A DNA stretch of 22,580 bases from Pseudomonadota bacterium (lineage in GTDB: Bacteria > Pseudomonadota > Alphaproteobacteria > Rhizobiales > Rhizobiaceae): the NCBI GenBank assembly GCA_023399465.1, contig JAEWPB010000112.1, positions 1 to 22,580 on the forward strand, read 5' to 3'. The position numbers and the translations under genes are program-made. Below, piece by piece: positions 1 to 7,403 of the stretch; the first letter of the stretch is position 1, and every line of letters starts with the position of its first letter. The notes beneath the pieces are model-generated. The model was not told the origin of the DNA. It saw only the letters and a list, made by a program, of their open reading frames with translations, and ran no database searches.

Positions 1-378
1 ACCTACTACGGCGCCGAAAAGGTGATGCCGCACTACAACGTCATGGGCGTGGCCAAGGCGGCGCTCGAGGCGAGCGTGCGCTACCTCGCCGTTGACCTCG
101 GCGGTCGCGGTATCCGCGTCAACGCGATTTCGGCCGGCCCGATCAAGACGCTTGCCGCCTCCGGCATCGGCGACTTCCGCTATATCCTGAAGTGGAACGA
201 GTACAACGCCCCGCTGAAGCGCACCGTCACCATCGACGAAGTCGGCAAGTCGGCGCTCTACCTGCTGTCCGACCTTTCGACCGCCGTTACCGGCGAAGTC
301 CACCATGTCGATTCCGGTTATCACACCGTCGGCATGAAGGCGGTCGATGCGCCTGACATCTCCGTCATCAAGGAATGA
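1..378 (+). CDS. fabI: Enoyl-[acyl-carrier-protein] reductase (NADH), FabI family, 3' part
   Basis: This is the C-terminal 125 residues of an enoyl-ACP reductase; the 5' part lies outside the window. FabI carries out the last, NADH-dependent step of each round of type II fatty-acid elongation in the cytoplasm. The reading frame is open from base 1. It holds the short-chain dehydrogenase catalytic pair in the FabI form Y-x6-K (Tyr12 and Lys19 of the fragment, in YNVMGVAK), followed by LEASVRYLAVDLG and the NAISAGPIKTLAASGI stretch that contributes to the cofactor and substrate pocket. The ending with SDLSTAVTGEVHHVDSGYH is typical of the family. Rhizobia often carry more than one fabI, and which copy this is cannot be told from the fragment. 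A strong terminator follows 12 bases after the stop. Confidence 0.96.
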   Translation, partial: TYYGAEKVMPHYNVMGVAKAALEASVRYLAVDLGGRGIRVNAISAGPIKTLAASGIGDFRYILKWNEYNAPLKRTVTIDEVGKSALYLLSDLSTAVTGEVHHVDSGYHTVGMKAVDAPDISVIKE

Positions 379-390
379 CAGACTGACAGG

Positions 391-424
391 ACGCCGCGCT
401 TTTCCAAAGGAAGCGCGGCGTTTT
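391..424 (+). terminator. Rho-independent terminator after fabI
   Basis: An 11-bp perfect GC-rich stem (ACGCCGCGCTT paired with AAGCGCGGCGT, 391-401 and 411-421) with a 9-base loop runs into a TTTT tract. It lies just downstream of the fabI stop, so it most likely ends the fabI transcript and separates it from the phosphatase gene. Confidence 0.9.
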
Positions 425-546
425 GATGTTGACGGGCCCGCTTGCGGGCTCTGACCGTTTGCCGGCCCGGTGACCGTGTGTCCTCGCGACAGGGCGTCAT
501 CTCAGGCATTTCGCCTTTCGGCCCGTTCAGTGAAGGCAGGAGCGCC

Positions 547-1137
547 GTGCTCATCTACATGATCCGCCACGGGCAGACCGACTGGAACGCCGAAGGGCGC
601 TTGCAGGGACAGCAGGACATCGACCTCAACGCGCTCGGCCGCGAGCAGGCGACCCGCAACGGCGAAGAACTGGCTCAACTGATCGGCAACCGGATCGCAG
701 ACTTTGCCTTCGTGGCCAGCCCGATGGCGCGCACCCGCGAGACCATGGAACTGCTGCGCGCCGCCATGGGCCTCCCCCCTTCCGACTACACCACTGACCC
801 GCGTCTGGTCGAAGTATCCTTCGGCGACTGGGAAGGCCACACTCTTGATGAGTTGAAGAAGACGGTGCCCGAGCGACTGAAGGCGCGGCGACGCGGAAAG
901 TGGGACTTCATCCCCCCGGGCGAAGCGGCCGAAAGCTACGAGATCCTGTCCTGGCGGGTGGGTTCATGGCTGCGCTCGGTCAGCCAGCCGACCGTCTGCG
1001 TCTCGCATGGCGGCGTCGTGCGCGCATTGTTCCATCTGGTCGGCGACATCGACAAGGACGAGGCCGCCTGGGCGGCGATCCCGCAGGACCAGATCCTGCG
1101 GCTGGAAACCGATACCGGCCATTACAGGTGGCTGTAG
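547..1137 (+). CDS. Histidine phosphatase family protein (phosphoglycerate mutase-like)
   Basis: A 196-residue member of the histidine phosphatase (phosphoglycerate mutase-like) superfamily, which transfers a phosphoryl group through a catalytic histidine. The RHG signature is at residues 7-9, with His8 as the expected nucleophile. Other pocket residues are visible: Arg63 in SPMARTRET, Glu89 in VEVSFGDWEG, and the second histidine His154 in VSHGG. I chose the GTG at 547 because GGCAGGAG sits just upstream and the family begins right before the RHG motif; the frame is open further upstream but shows no family homology there. The length fits small phosphatases of the CobC/GpmB type rather than a glycolytic enzyme with certainty. 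The substrate is unknown. The gene stands alone between the fabI terminator and a - strand gene. Confidence 0.9.
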   Translation: MLIYMIRHGQTDWNAEGRLQGQQDIDLNALGREQATRNGEELAQLIGNRIADFAFVASPMARTRETMELLRAAMGLPPSDYTTDPRLVEVSFGDWEGHTLDELKKTVPERLKARRRGKWDFIPPGEAAESYEILSWRVGSWLRSVSQPTVCVSHGGVVRALFHLVGDIDKDEAAWAAIPQDQILRLETDTGHYRWL

Positions 1138-1327
1138 ACCCTGCAAACAGCGCCGCACATTTGCGGCACCGCCAGCTTACGGGAATGTTTTCAGTAAGTT
1201 GTGAGGCGGTCCGCACAGATCGATTCAGGCTTGCCGCTGATGATCATGCAATTGACGATTGGCAGGAAATGCAGGCATTCCAATGCTTTGCCCAACCCCG
1301 TTCAGATCAGGATGAGCAACACCATCA

Positions 1328-1588
1328 TCACTGCATGACCTCGAGATCGTTTATGACCCGCTTGCCGTCGACCTCGGTATAGAACACCAGAACCTTGACG
1401 CCTGCTTCCAGCCCTTCGAAGTTGAACTCCTCCGGAACCTGATAGGTCTTGCCGTCATCGAGCGTCATGCTGAGATCGTTCATGTTGATCTTGCTGATGG
1501 TGGCCTCAACGTCGGCACTTTCCGCGAAACCCTCGAGGGGGGACAGGAAACTCGCCGTCGCCAAAAGTGCTGCAATCATGAAGCGCAT
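1328..1588 (-). CDS. Small secreted DUF1344 family protein
   Basis: An 86-residue protein with an N-terminal signal peptide (MRFMIAALLATASFLSPLEGFA, written as MRFMIAALLA then a hydrophobic stretch ending in EGFA) and a mature part of about 64 residues. The mature part reads as one small beta-rich domain: DVEATISKINMNDLSMTL, DDGKTYQVPEEF, then KVLVFYTEVDGKRVINDLEV. This pattern is that of DUF1344, small exported proteins common in Rhizobiales with no known function. The start at 1588 was chosen for the signal peptide and the AAAGGG sequence upstream. A GTG at about 1633 preceded by GAGAGGA would add 15 residues and cannot be excluded. The gene is transcribed alone, against its neighbours. Confidence 0.82.
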   Translation of the reverse strand: MRFMIAALLATASFLSPLEGFAESADVEATISKINMNDLSMTLDDGKTYQVPEEFNFEGLEAGVKVLVFYTEVDGKRVINDLEVMQ

Positions 1589-2082
1589 CGGACGCGCCCT
1601 TTTCTGTTTCGTCGGTGACAACATATCGACCACGGATTATCCTCTCGAATATGGCGAAATTCGCTCCGAAACATGACCTTCACTCGCCCAATTGATGAAC
1701 GGAAAACTGTTTAGGATCAAGTGCCTTGAAGATGAGGGGCAAGCGCGCGAACGGGCGTTGCAACCGGGGTGTGGATAATGGTCGCCGGCTCATGAAATGC
1801 ACTATCCCGGCCAACGCCCTGCGGCTCTGCCGCCCGCATTCGTCCTCGCGCATTGCACGCAGGCGCAGACCGGGTTTCGCCAGGCAACGCAGCCGGGACA
1901 TTTCCCCTCCGGCCGCCTCACTGCGGCACCCGTTCCGCCGCATTCCGCGTTGGTGGATCAGGATTCCCCATGCGGCGCCGTTGCTGGAAAGAAAGGCTTT
2001 TCTCTTTCGATTGTTTTACACTATGAGTGTGCCGGATATCTCAAATGGCAGAGGCGGTGTGCCGCCTATCCGGTCAGGACAC
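1589..2082. other. Intergenic region between the DUF1344 gene (-) and aroC (+)
   Basis: About 490 bases between two divergently oriented genes, so promoters for both should lie here. I could not find a convincing -35/-10 pair on either strand. The most AT-rich part, around 1995-2030, is a reasonable place for the aroC promoter. Open frames exist on both strands (for example the in-frame upstream extension of aroC), but they encode Arg-rich low-complexity sequence without recognisable domains, so I treat the stretch as non-coding. No repeat, tRNA or strong hairpin was seen. Confidence 0.5.
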
Positions 2083-3180
2083 ATGTCGCATAATACGTTC
2101 GGTCATCTCTTCCGTGTAACCACCTGGGGCGAAAGCCATGGTCCGGCGCTCGGCTGCGTCGTCGACGGCTGTCCTCCCGGCATCCGCTTCCGGCTCGAGG
2201 AACTGCAGGTCTGGCTCGACAAGCGCAAGCCCGGGCAATCGCGTTTCGTCACCCAGCGCCGCGAGGACGATCTCGTGAAAGTGCTTTCCGGCGTGATGCT
2301 GGACGACGACGGCGTGACGATGATCTCGACCGGAACGCCGATCTCGATGATGATCGAGAATACCGACCAGCGTTCCAAGGATTACGGCGAGATCGCCCGG
2401 CGCTACCGCCCGGGCCACGCCGACTACACCTATGACGCCAAGTACGGCATCCGCGACTATCGCGGCGGTGGCCGATCCTCGGCGCGGGAAACCGCCGCCC
2501 GTGTCGCTGCCGGCGGGCTCGCCCGCAAGGTCATTCCCGGCGTCACCATCCGCGCCGCCCTGGTGCAGATTGGCAAGCACAAGATCAATCGCGACAACTG
2601 GGACTGGAGCCAGGTCGATCAGAACCCGTTCTTCGCTCCCGATGCCGAGATCGTGCCGGTGTGGGAGGAATATCTGGACGGGATCCGCAAGGCCGGGTCC
2701 TCCATCGGCGCCGTGGTCGAGGTCATTGCCGAAGGCGTGCCGGCCGGACTGGGAGCACCGATCTACAGCAAGCTCGATCAGGATATCGCCGCCAACCTGA
2801 TGTCGATCAATGCGGTCAAGGGGGTCGAGATCGGCAACGGCTTTGGTTCCGCCGAAATCACCGGCGAGGAAAACGCCGACGAAATGCGGATGGGACCGGA
2901 CGGCAAGCCGATGTTCCTGTCCAACCACGCCGGCGGCATTCTCGGCGGCATCTCCACCGGACAGCCGGTCGTCGCCCGCTTCGCCATCAAGCCGACCTCG
3001 TCGATCCTCACCGAGCGCCGCTCGATCGATGCCGACGGCAACGAGGTCGATGTTCGCACCAAGGGCCGCCACGACCCCTGCGTCGGCATCCGCGCCGTAC
3101 CGATCGGCGAGGCGATGGTCGCCTGCACCATTGCCGACCATTATCTGAGAGACCGCGGCCAGACCGGCCGCACGCGATAG
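2083..3180 (+). CDS. aroC: Chorismate synthase
   Basis: Chorismate synthase, 365 residues, catalyses the last common step of the shikimate pathway: 5-enolpyruvylshikimate-3-phosphate to chorismate and phosphate, with reduced FMN as cofactor. The three family signatures are present: GESHG at residues 16-20, the long FMN-binding block GHADYTYDAKYG ... RGGGRSSARETAARVAAG from residue 111, and DPCVGIRAVPIGEAM near the C-terminus. The start at 2083 gives MSHNTFGHLFRVTTWGESHG, matching the family's usual N-terminus, and has AGGA at 2076-2079. The frame is open upstream to 1726 but that extension has no homology. ribB follows 11 bases after the stop, so the two are probably co-transcribed. This links aromatic and flavin supply, and chorismate synthase itself needs reduced FMN. 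Confidence 0.97.
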   Translation: MSHNTFGHLFRVTTWGESHGPALGCVVDGCPPGIRFRLEELQVWLDKRKPGQSRFVTQRREDDLVKVLSGVMLDDDGVTMISTGTPISMMIENTDQRSKDYGEIARRYRPGHADYTYDAKYGIRDYRGGGRSSARETAARVAAGGLARKVIPGVTIRAALVQIGKHKINRDNWDWSQVDQNPFFAPDAEIVPVWEEYLDGIRKAGSSIGAVVEVIAEGVPAGLGAPIYSKLDQDIAANLMSINAVKGVEIGNGFGSAEITGEENADEMRMGPDGKPMFLSNHAGGILGGISTGQPVVARFAIKPTSSILTERRSIDADGNEVDVRTKGRHDPCVGIRAVPIGEAMVACTIADHYLRDRGQTGRTR

Positions 3181-3191
3181 GGAAATACTTC

Positions 3192-4295
3192 ATGGCTTAT
3201 GACCAGAAACGAGTCGTCGACGCAATTCGCGCCTTCGAGGCTGGCGAAATCGTTGTCGTGACCGATGATGACGACCGCGAGAACGAAGGCGACCTGATCG
3301 TTGCCGCCGTGCACTGCACCGCCGAGAAGATGGCTTTCATCGTACGCCACACCTCCGGCATCGTCTGCACCCCGATGCCGCGCGAGGAAGCAAAGCGCCT
3401 CAATCTCAACGCCATGGTGGCCGAGAACGATTCCGCCCACACCACCGCCTTCACCGTGACCGTCGATTTCAAGCACGGCACCACGACCGGCATTTCGGCC
3501 GAAGACCGGACGCTGACCGTCCGCAACCTCGCCAACCCGAATGTCGGCCCCGGCGACTTCGTCCGTCCGGGCCACATCTTCCCGCTGGTCGCCCGCGAAG
3601 GCGGCGTTCTGATGCGCTCCGGCCATACCGAAGCGGCCGTCGATCTCTGCAAGCTCGCCAGCCTGCCGCCCGTCGGCGTCATCTGCGAACTGGTCAATGA
3701 CGACGGCACCGTCATGCGCGGGCCGCAGGTAGAGGCCTTTGCCGAGGAGCACGGCCTGAAACAGGTTTCGGTCGCCGATCTCATCGCCTATCGCCAGCGC
3801 AAGGAAACCCTGATCGAGCTGCAGTCGAGCGTCGACATAGAGACGCCGTTCGGCCCGGCCAAGGCACACGCCTATTCGCTGCCCTGGGATCCGATGCAGC
3901 ACCTTGCAATCGTCTTCGGCGACATCCGCGACGGCGTCGAGATCCCGGTGCGCCTGCATCCGGAAAACGTCGCCGGCGACGTCTTCGGCAAGAACCCGCC
4001 GCTGACCAACTACATGCGGAAGATCGCCGAGGAAGGCCGCGGCATCATCGTCTACCTGCGCGAAGGCTCGGTCGGCGTCGGCCACCACGAGACCGGCCGC
4101 AAGGCGGTCCAGGGCAATCGCGAAAGTCACGCCCAGGCCGAGACCCGCGACAACGAATGGCTGGAAATCGGCCTCGGCGCGCAGATCCTCAAGGATCTCG
4201 GCGTCAGCTCGATCCGCCTTCTGACGACGCGCGAACGCCACTATGTCGGCCTCGAGGGCTTCGGAATCCGCATCGCCAAGACCGAAATCGGCTGA
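3192..4295 (+). CDS. ribB: 3,4-dihydroxy-2-butanone 4-phosphate synthase with a degenerate GTP cyclohydrolase II-like C-terminal domain
   Basis: A 367-residue two-domain protein. Residues 1 to about 203 form a dihydroxybutanone-phosphate synthase, which converts ribulose 5-phosphate to the four-carbon riboflavin precursor plus formate. The acidic metal/substrate loop DDDDRENEGDLI (25-36), RHTSGIVCTPM (52-62), and HTEAAVDL (145-152) are intact. Residues about 205-365 resemble GTP cyclohydrolase II in fold-level pattern (HLAIVFGDI, VRLHPENVAGDVFG, TNYMRKIAEEGRGIIVYL). The three zinc-ligand cysteines of active RibA (normally C-x10-C-x-C) are absent, and no cysteine occurs anywhere after residue 165. 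GTP hydrolysis by this domain is therefore unlikely, and a separate ribA would be needed. The start ATG lies 11 bases after aroC. No FMN riboswitch can fit in that gap. Confidence 0.93.
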   Translation: MAYDQKRVVDAIRAFEAGEIVVVTDDDDRENEGDLIVAAVHCTAEKMAFIVRHTSGIVCTPMPREEAKRLNLNAMVAENDSAHTTAFTVTVDFKHGTTTGISAEDRTLTVRNLANPNVGPGDFVRPGHIFPLVAREGGVLMRSGHTEAAVDLCKLASLPPVGVICELVNDDGTVMRGPQVEAFAEEHGLKQVSVADLIAYRQRKETLIELQSSVDIETPFGPAKAHAYSLPWDPMQHLAIVFGDIRDGVEIPVRLHPENVAGDVFGKNPPLTNYMRKIAEEGRGIIVYLREGSVGVGHHETGRKAVQGNRESHAQAETRDNEWLEIGLGAQILKDLGVSSIRLLTTRERHYVGLEGFGIRIAKTEIG

Positions 4296-4314
4296 CCTTT
4301 TCCGGAGACCCGCC

Positions 4315-5400
4315 GTGCTCGTCATGCACATTGGTCCGCACAAGACGGCGACGACCTATCTTCAAAGCAACTTCTACAGAAGCCGCGACCGGCTTCTGGA
4401 GCGGGGTTGGCTGTATCCGCTGACGGGCGAGCGCGTGCGCATCGCCCATCACGACATATCCGACTACCCGGAGAAGATCCTCAACGGAACGAGCAAGTTC
4501 AACGCCGAACTCGAACGGATCGGCGAGCGGGCGGCGCGTGACGGCCTCAATGTCCTGCTGTCCTCGGAAGGCTTCCGCCGCTGGAAACCGCGGCACTTCC
4601 AGAAGATCAGGTCGTTGCTGAAGATCGACGAGCTGCACATCGTCTACACCATCCGCGATCCGCTGAGCACGTTCCATTCGTTCTGGGCCCAGCAGATCAA
4701 GAACGGCTCGACCTTCAGCCTGCCCGATTTCTTCGAGCAGCATTTCAGCGATCCGCTGCAGTCGCACCTCATCAATCCGGTGCAGGAAGTCGAGCCCTTG
4801 CTCGGCCAGCCGGGCGTCAAGGTAACCGTCCTGCTCTTCGACGAGATCCGCCGGCAAAATCTCGACATCTTCTCCGTCTTCGCGGACAAGGTGCTGGATA
4901 TCCGCGATATCGCGCCGCTGACGGAGGAAACCCGCAACGAGCGCCTGCCGATCGAGATGACCGAGTTCATCCGCGCCATCAATCCGCTGGCCAAGCTGCA
5001 ACCCGCCAAGGGCAAGATCAGCATCGGCAGCGCGGTCAGTCTCTTCCTCTACCCGTGGGAGAAGAAATCCGTCGTATCCGCGATGCACGCAAGCGATGCA
5101 GTCCGGACGATGACCGTGCGTCGCGACGGGCCGGAACTGAAGGAAATAGAGAACCGGATCATCGACCGCCTCGAGCCCCACCTGTGGCCGAAGCCTTCGG
5201 GGGGACGGATCTTTTCCGCCGACAGCGAGGAATGGGTGCATTACGACGCCGACGCGCTGAGGCAGGACCCCGGCGTGCGCCGGCTGATGGACAAGGCCCT
5301 GAAGAAGACCGGTTCCGACAGCCTGTGGATCCGCAATGCCAACCGCTGCTTCGGCATGGCGATCGCGCTTCGCCAATGGAAGAAGAAGCTGCGCTCATAG
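4315..5400 (+). CDS. Sulfotransferase-like protein (PAPS-dependent type)
   Basis: A 361-residue protein with the two landmarks of sulfotransferases. Near the N-terminus HIGPHKTATTYLQ (residues 5-17) matches the 5'-phosphosulfate-binding loop, normally H-x-G-x-x-K-T-G/A-T-T. YTIRDPLSTFHSFW (111-124) matches the 3'-phosphate-binding element, with Arg114 and Ser122 expected to touch PAPS. The remainder is helix-rich and ends in a basic tail (QWKKKLRS). GTG at 4315 was chosen because GGAG lies 7 bases upstream and the P-loop motif follows at once; ATG at 4324 is the alternative. It starts 19 bases after ribB and probably shares its transcript. The acceptor is unknown; surface polysaccharide, lipid or Nod-factor-like molecules are possible but nothing here tells. 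No signal peptide, so cytoplasmic. Confidence 0.75.
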   Translation: MLVMHIGPHKTATTYLQSNFYRSRDRLLERGWLYPLTGERVRIAHHDISDYPEKILNGTSKFNAELERIGERAARDGLNVLLSSEGFRRWKPRHFQKIRSLLKIDELHIVYTIRDPLSTFHSFWAQQIKNGSTFSLPDFFEQHFSDPLQSHLINPVQEVEPLLGQPGVKVTVLLFDEIRRQNLDIFSVFADKVLDIRDIAPLTEETRNERLPIEMTEFIRAINPLAKLQPAKGKISIGSAVSLFLYPWEKKSVVSAMHASDAVRTMTVRRDGPELKEIENRIIDRLEPHLWPKPSGGRIFSADSEEWVHYDADALRQDPGVRRLMDKALKKTGSDSLWIRNANRCFGMAIALRQWKKKLRS

Positions 5401-5410
5401 GCGCCCGCTA

Positions 5411-6604
5411 TCATCCCGCGTTCCAGCCATTCTGGTAGTGTACCCCGTCAACCCCGGTGAACCGGGCGATGCGAGCAAGTTCGGCCTCGAGCTTCTCCAT
5501 CCGCCCGGCCGAGGCGCGCGCACCCGGTTCGAGCCAGAGACGGCGGACATTGAGCCGGCCGGCCCTGCGGTCCGCCTTCATGTCGATGCGCCCGACAAGC
5601 CGGTCGCCTTCGAGCAGCGGAAAGACGTAGTAGCCGTATTCGCGCCTGGGTTCGGGGACGAACACCTCGATGCGGTAGAAGAAGCCGAACAGCCGTTCGG
5701 TGCGATTGCGATCGCGCAACAGCGGATCGAACGGGCTGAGCACCCGCAACCTTCCCGGCGCTTCCGGCGTCTGCGCGATCGTGTCGACGAAACCGTCGAG
5801 GCAATAAGACGCGCGCGGCTTGCCGCCATCGACCGGCTCGACCAGGACTTCACCGACCCCACGGTGGTTGGCGGCGATCCACTCCCTCACCTCGGCCGGC
5901 GACAGCAGGTCCCAGAATGCGGCGATTTCGCCGGGGGTGGCAAAGCCCAACCGCTCCAGTGCGCTTCTGCAGGCCCAATCGACAAAGTCGTCATGGCTGA
6001 CTTCAGGTTCACGATGCTGCTCCGGCAGCACCCGCTCGACGAGATCATAGACCTTCTGGAAATTCTCCCGCCCGGCGATTGCAAGCTTGCCGGTGCGCCA
6101 GAGATATTCGAGCGCCGTCTTCGAGGGATGCCAGTTCCACCAGCCGCCGGAAACGTGCTCCGCCGCCTTGACGTCGCGCGACCGCACGGCGCCGCCCTTG
6201 ACGATCCGCTCGTAGGTCTCGTCGAACCCTAGCTCGAAGCCCTCCCCCCGCCATTTTCGCCACCGCTCGATGATCGCCTGCTCCTCGCGGCGGAAGCGAT
6301 GCTTCCAGTAGACGAAGAAGGCGCTCGGCAGGATGGAGGCGTCGTGGGTCCAGTTTTCGAACAGCGCCCCGTCGCGCTCGACAAGCTCGGTCAGATGCTC
6401 GCGGCGATAGGTCTGGTTGCGGGAAAACAGGATCTGGTGGTGGGCGCGTTCGACGGTCTGGATGCTGTCGACCTGAACGAAACCGAGATCGTGGATGAGT
6501 TGCAGCAGGCCGGACTTGTCCAAGGCGCGTCCCGGCGCATTGCACAGTCCCTGTCTGGCGAGAAACACCCGCCGCGCATCACGATTGGAGATCAGAACGG
6601 TCAT
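5411..6604 (-). CDS. ycaQ: YcaQ/AlkX-type winged-helix DNA glycosylase family protein (HTH_42, formerly DUF1006)
   Basis: A 397-residue member of the HTH_42 superfamily, which includes E. coli YcaQ (AlkX) and Streptomyces AlkZ. Those enzymes unhook interstrand crosslinks and excise bulky alkylated purines. The family's catalytic Q-hydrophobic-D/Q motif is visible as Q44-V45-D46 in FVQVDSIQTVERAHH. The QxD form is that of the YcaQ branch rather than AlkZ (QxQ). Other family stretches are FENWTHDASILP, GGWWNWHPSKTALEYLW, LSPFDPLLRDRNRTERLFGFFYRIE and the C-terminal YVFPLLEGDRLVGRIDMKADR. The ATG at 6604 starts directly on this homology; its ribosome-binding site is poor. The gene is convergent with the sulfotransferase gene (10 bases between stops) and divergent from bioM. 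A DNA-repair role is inferred from the family. Confidence 0.87.
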   Translation of the reverse strand: MTVLISNRDARRVFLARQGLCNAPGRALDKSGLLQLIHDLGFVQVDSIQTVERAHHQILFSRNQTYRREHLTELVERDGALFENWTHDASILPSAFFVYWKHRFRREEQAIIERWRKWRGEGFELGFDETYERIVKGGAVRSRDVKAAEHVSGGWWNWHPSKTALEYLWRTGKLAIAGRENFQKVYDLVERVLPEQHREPEVSHDDFVDWACRSALERLGFATPGEIAAFWDLLSPAEVREWIAANHRGVGEVLVEPVDGGKPRASYCLDGFVDTIAQTPEAPGRLRVLSPFDPLLRDRNRTERLFGFFYRIEVFVPEPRREYGYYVFPLLEGDRLVGRIDMKADRRAGRLNVRRLWLEPGARASAGRMEKLEAELARIARFTGVDGVHYQNGWNAG

Positions 6605-6687
6605 GGCAGGGATCTTATCGCGCCCGCGCGCAGTTGCAATTGGGGGGAGCACGCCGCTTTCCGCTTCCCCTCGCCGCCCCCGCGGGT

Positions 6688-6697
6688 CTATAGAGCA
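6688..6697. promoter_or_regulatory. Weak BioR-like site or -10 element upstream of bioM
   Basis: CTATAGAGCA matches 7 of 10 positions of TTATAGATAA, one form of the BioR operator (TTATMKATAA) that controls biotin genes in many alphaproteobacteria. It overlaps an 8-bp palindrome TCTATAGA at 6687-6694 and lies about 30 bases before bioM. It could equally be a -10 element (TATAGA) with a poor -35. Treat as a candidate only. Confidence 0.25.
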
Positions 6698-6725
6698 GGT
6701 GGAAAAGACAGGTATGGGGTAGGAT

Positions 6726-7403
6726 TTGGATATCCGCTTTGTTGGGGCCGGCGCCCGTTTCGGCGACCGAGTCGCCCTTGCGCCGCTCACGCTGACATTG
6801 ACCGAACGCCGGATCGGCATCATCGGCCTCAACGGCTCGGGCAAGACTACATTTGCCCGGATGGTCAACGGCCTGACCAAGCCGACCGAGGGCCGCGTCA
6901 GCGTCAACGGGCTCGATACGCAGAAGGATGCCGCCTCCGTGCTGTCGGCGGTCGGCTACATCTTCCAGAACCCGCAGAACCAGATCATCCTGCCGATCGT
7001 GCGCGACGACATCGGCTTCGGGCTGAAGAACCGCGGCATGGCCAAGGCCGATATCGGTGCCGCGGTCGACGCCGTGCTGTCACGCTTCGACGTCGAACAT
7101 CTCGCCGAACAGCGGGCACACGAGCTCTCCGGCGGGGAATTGCAACTGGCGGCGCTCTGCGCCGTACTCGTGACGAAGCCGCAGGTGCTGATCCTCGACG
7201 AGCCGACCAACCAGCTCGATCTCAAGAACCGGGCGCTGGTGGAGCGGACCGTCGCCGGGCTTTCAGAAGACGTGCTGGTCATCAGCCATGATCTCGATCT
7301 GATCGCGGATTTCGAGCGCGTCCTGGTGTTCCACAAGGGCGAGCTTGCCGTCGATGCGCCGGCGCCGGAAGCAATCGCACGTTACAGGGAGCTGGCCGCG
7401 TGA
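6726..7403 (+). CDS. bioM: Biotin transporter ATP-binding protein BioM (ECF-type ABC ATPase)
   Basis: A 225-residue ATPase of an energy-coupling-factor importer; it powers biotin uptake together with BioN and BioY at the inner membrane. Walker A is GLNGSGKTT (34-42), Q-loop IFQNPQNQI (79-87), ABC signature LSGGE (134-138), Walker B VLILDEP (154-160), and the switch histidine His188 in ISHD. The Q-loop sequence QNPxxQ is typical of ECF ATPases. The reading frame is closed by TAG at 6720-6722, so the first usable start is TTG at 6726 with GGGG at 6716-6719 as the likely ribosome-binding site. The next Met is at residue 46, after Walker A. A two-codon frame ATG-GGG-TAG (6714-6722) lies immediately before it in the same phase. 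bioN overlaps its stop by one base. Confidence 0.93.
   Translation: MDIRFVGAGARFGDRVALAPLTLTLTERRIGIIGLNGSGKTTFARMVNGLTKPTEGRVSVNGLDTQKDAASVLSAVGYIFQNPQNQIILPIVRDDIGFGLKNRGMAKADIGAAVDAVLSRFDVEHLAEQRAHELSGGELQLAALCAVLVTKPQVLILDEPTNQLDLKNRALVERTVAGLSEDVLVISHDLDLIADFERVLVFHKGELAVDAPAPEAIARYRELAA

Noticed and set aside
1275..1286. Short perfect repeat GCATT-CC-AATGC after the phosphatase gene
   Set aside because: A 2-base loop cannot close a hairpin well and no T-run follows, so it is not called a terminator.
1680..1943. A - strand open frame of 87 codons between DUF1344 and aroC
   Set aside because: No domain, no convincing start signal, Arg-rich composition typical of chance frames in this GC range.
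1726..2082. In-frame upstream extension of aroC (119 codons)
   Set aside because: Arg/Pro-rich with no homology; chorismate synthases start at the MSHNTFG position, which has a ribosome-binding site.
3181..3191. FMN riboswitch before ribB
   Set aside because: Only 11 bases separate aroC and ribB; no room and no RFN-type conserved stems.
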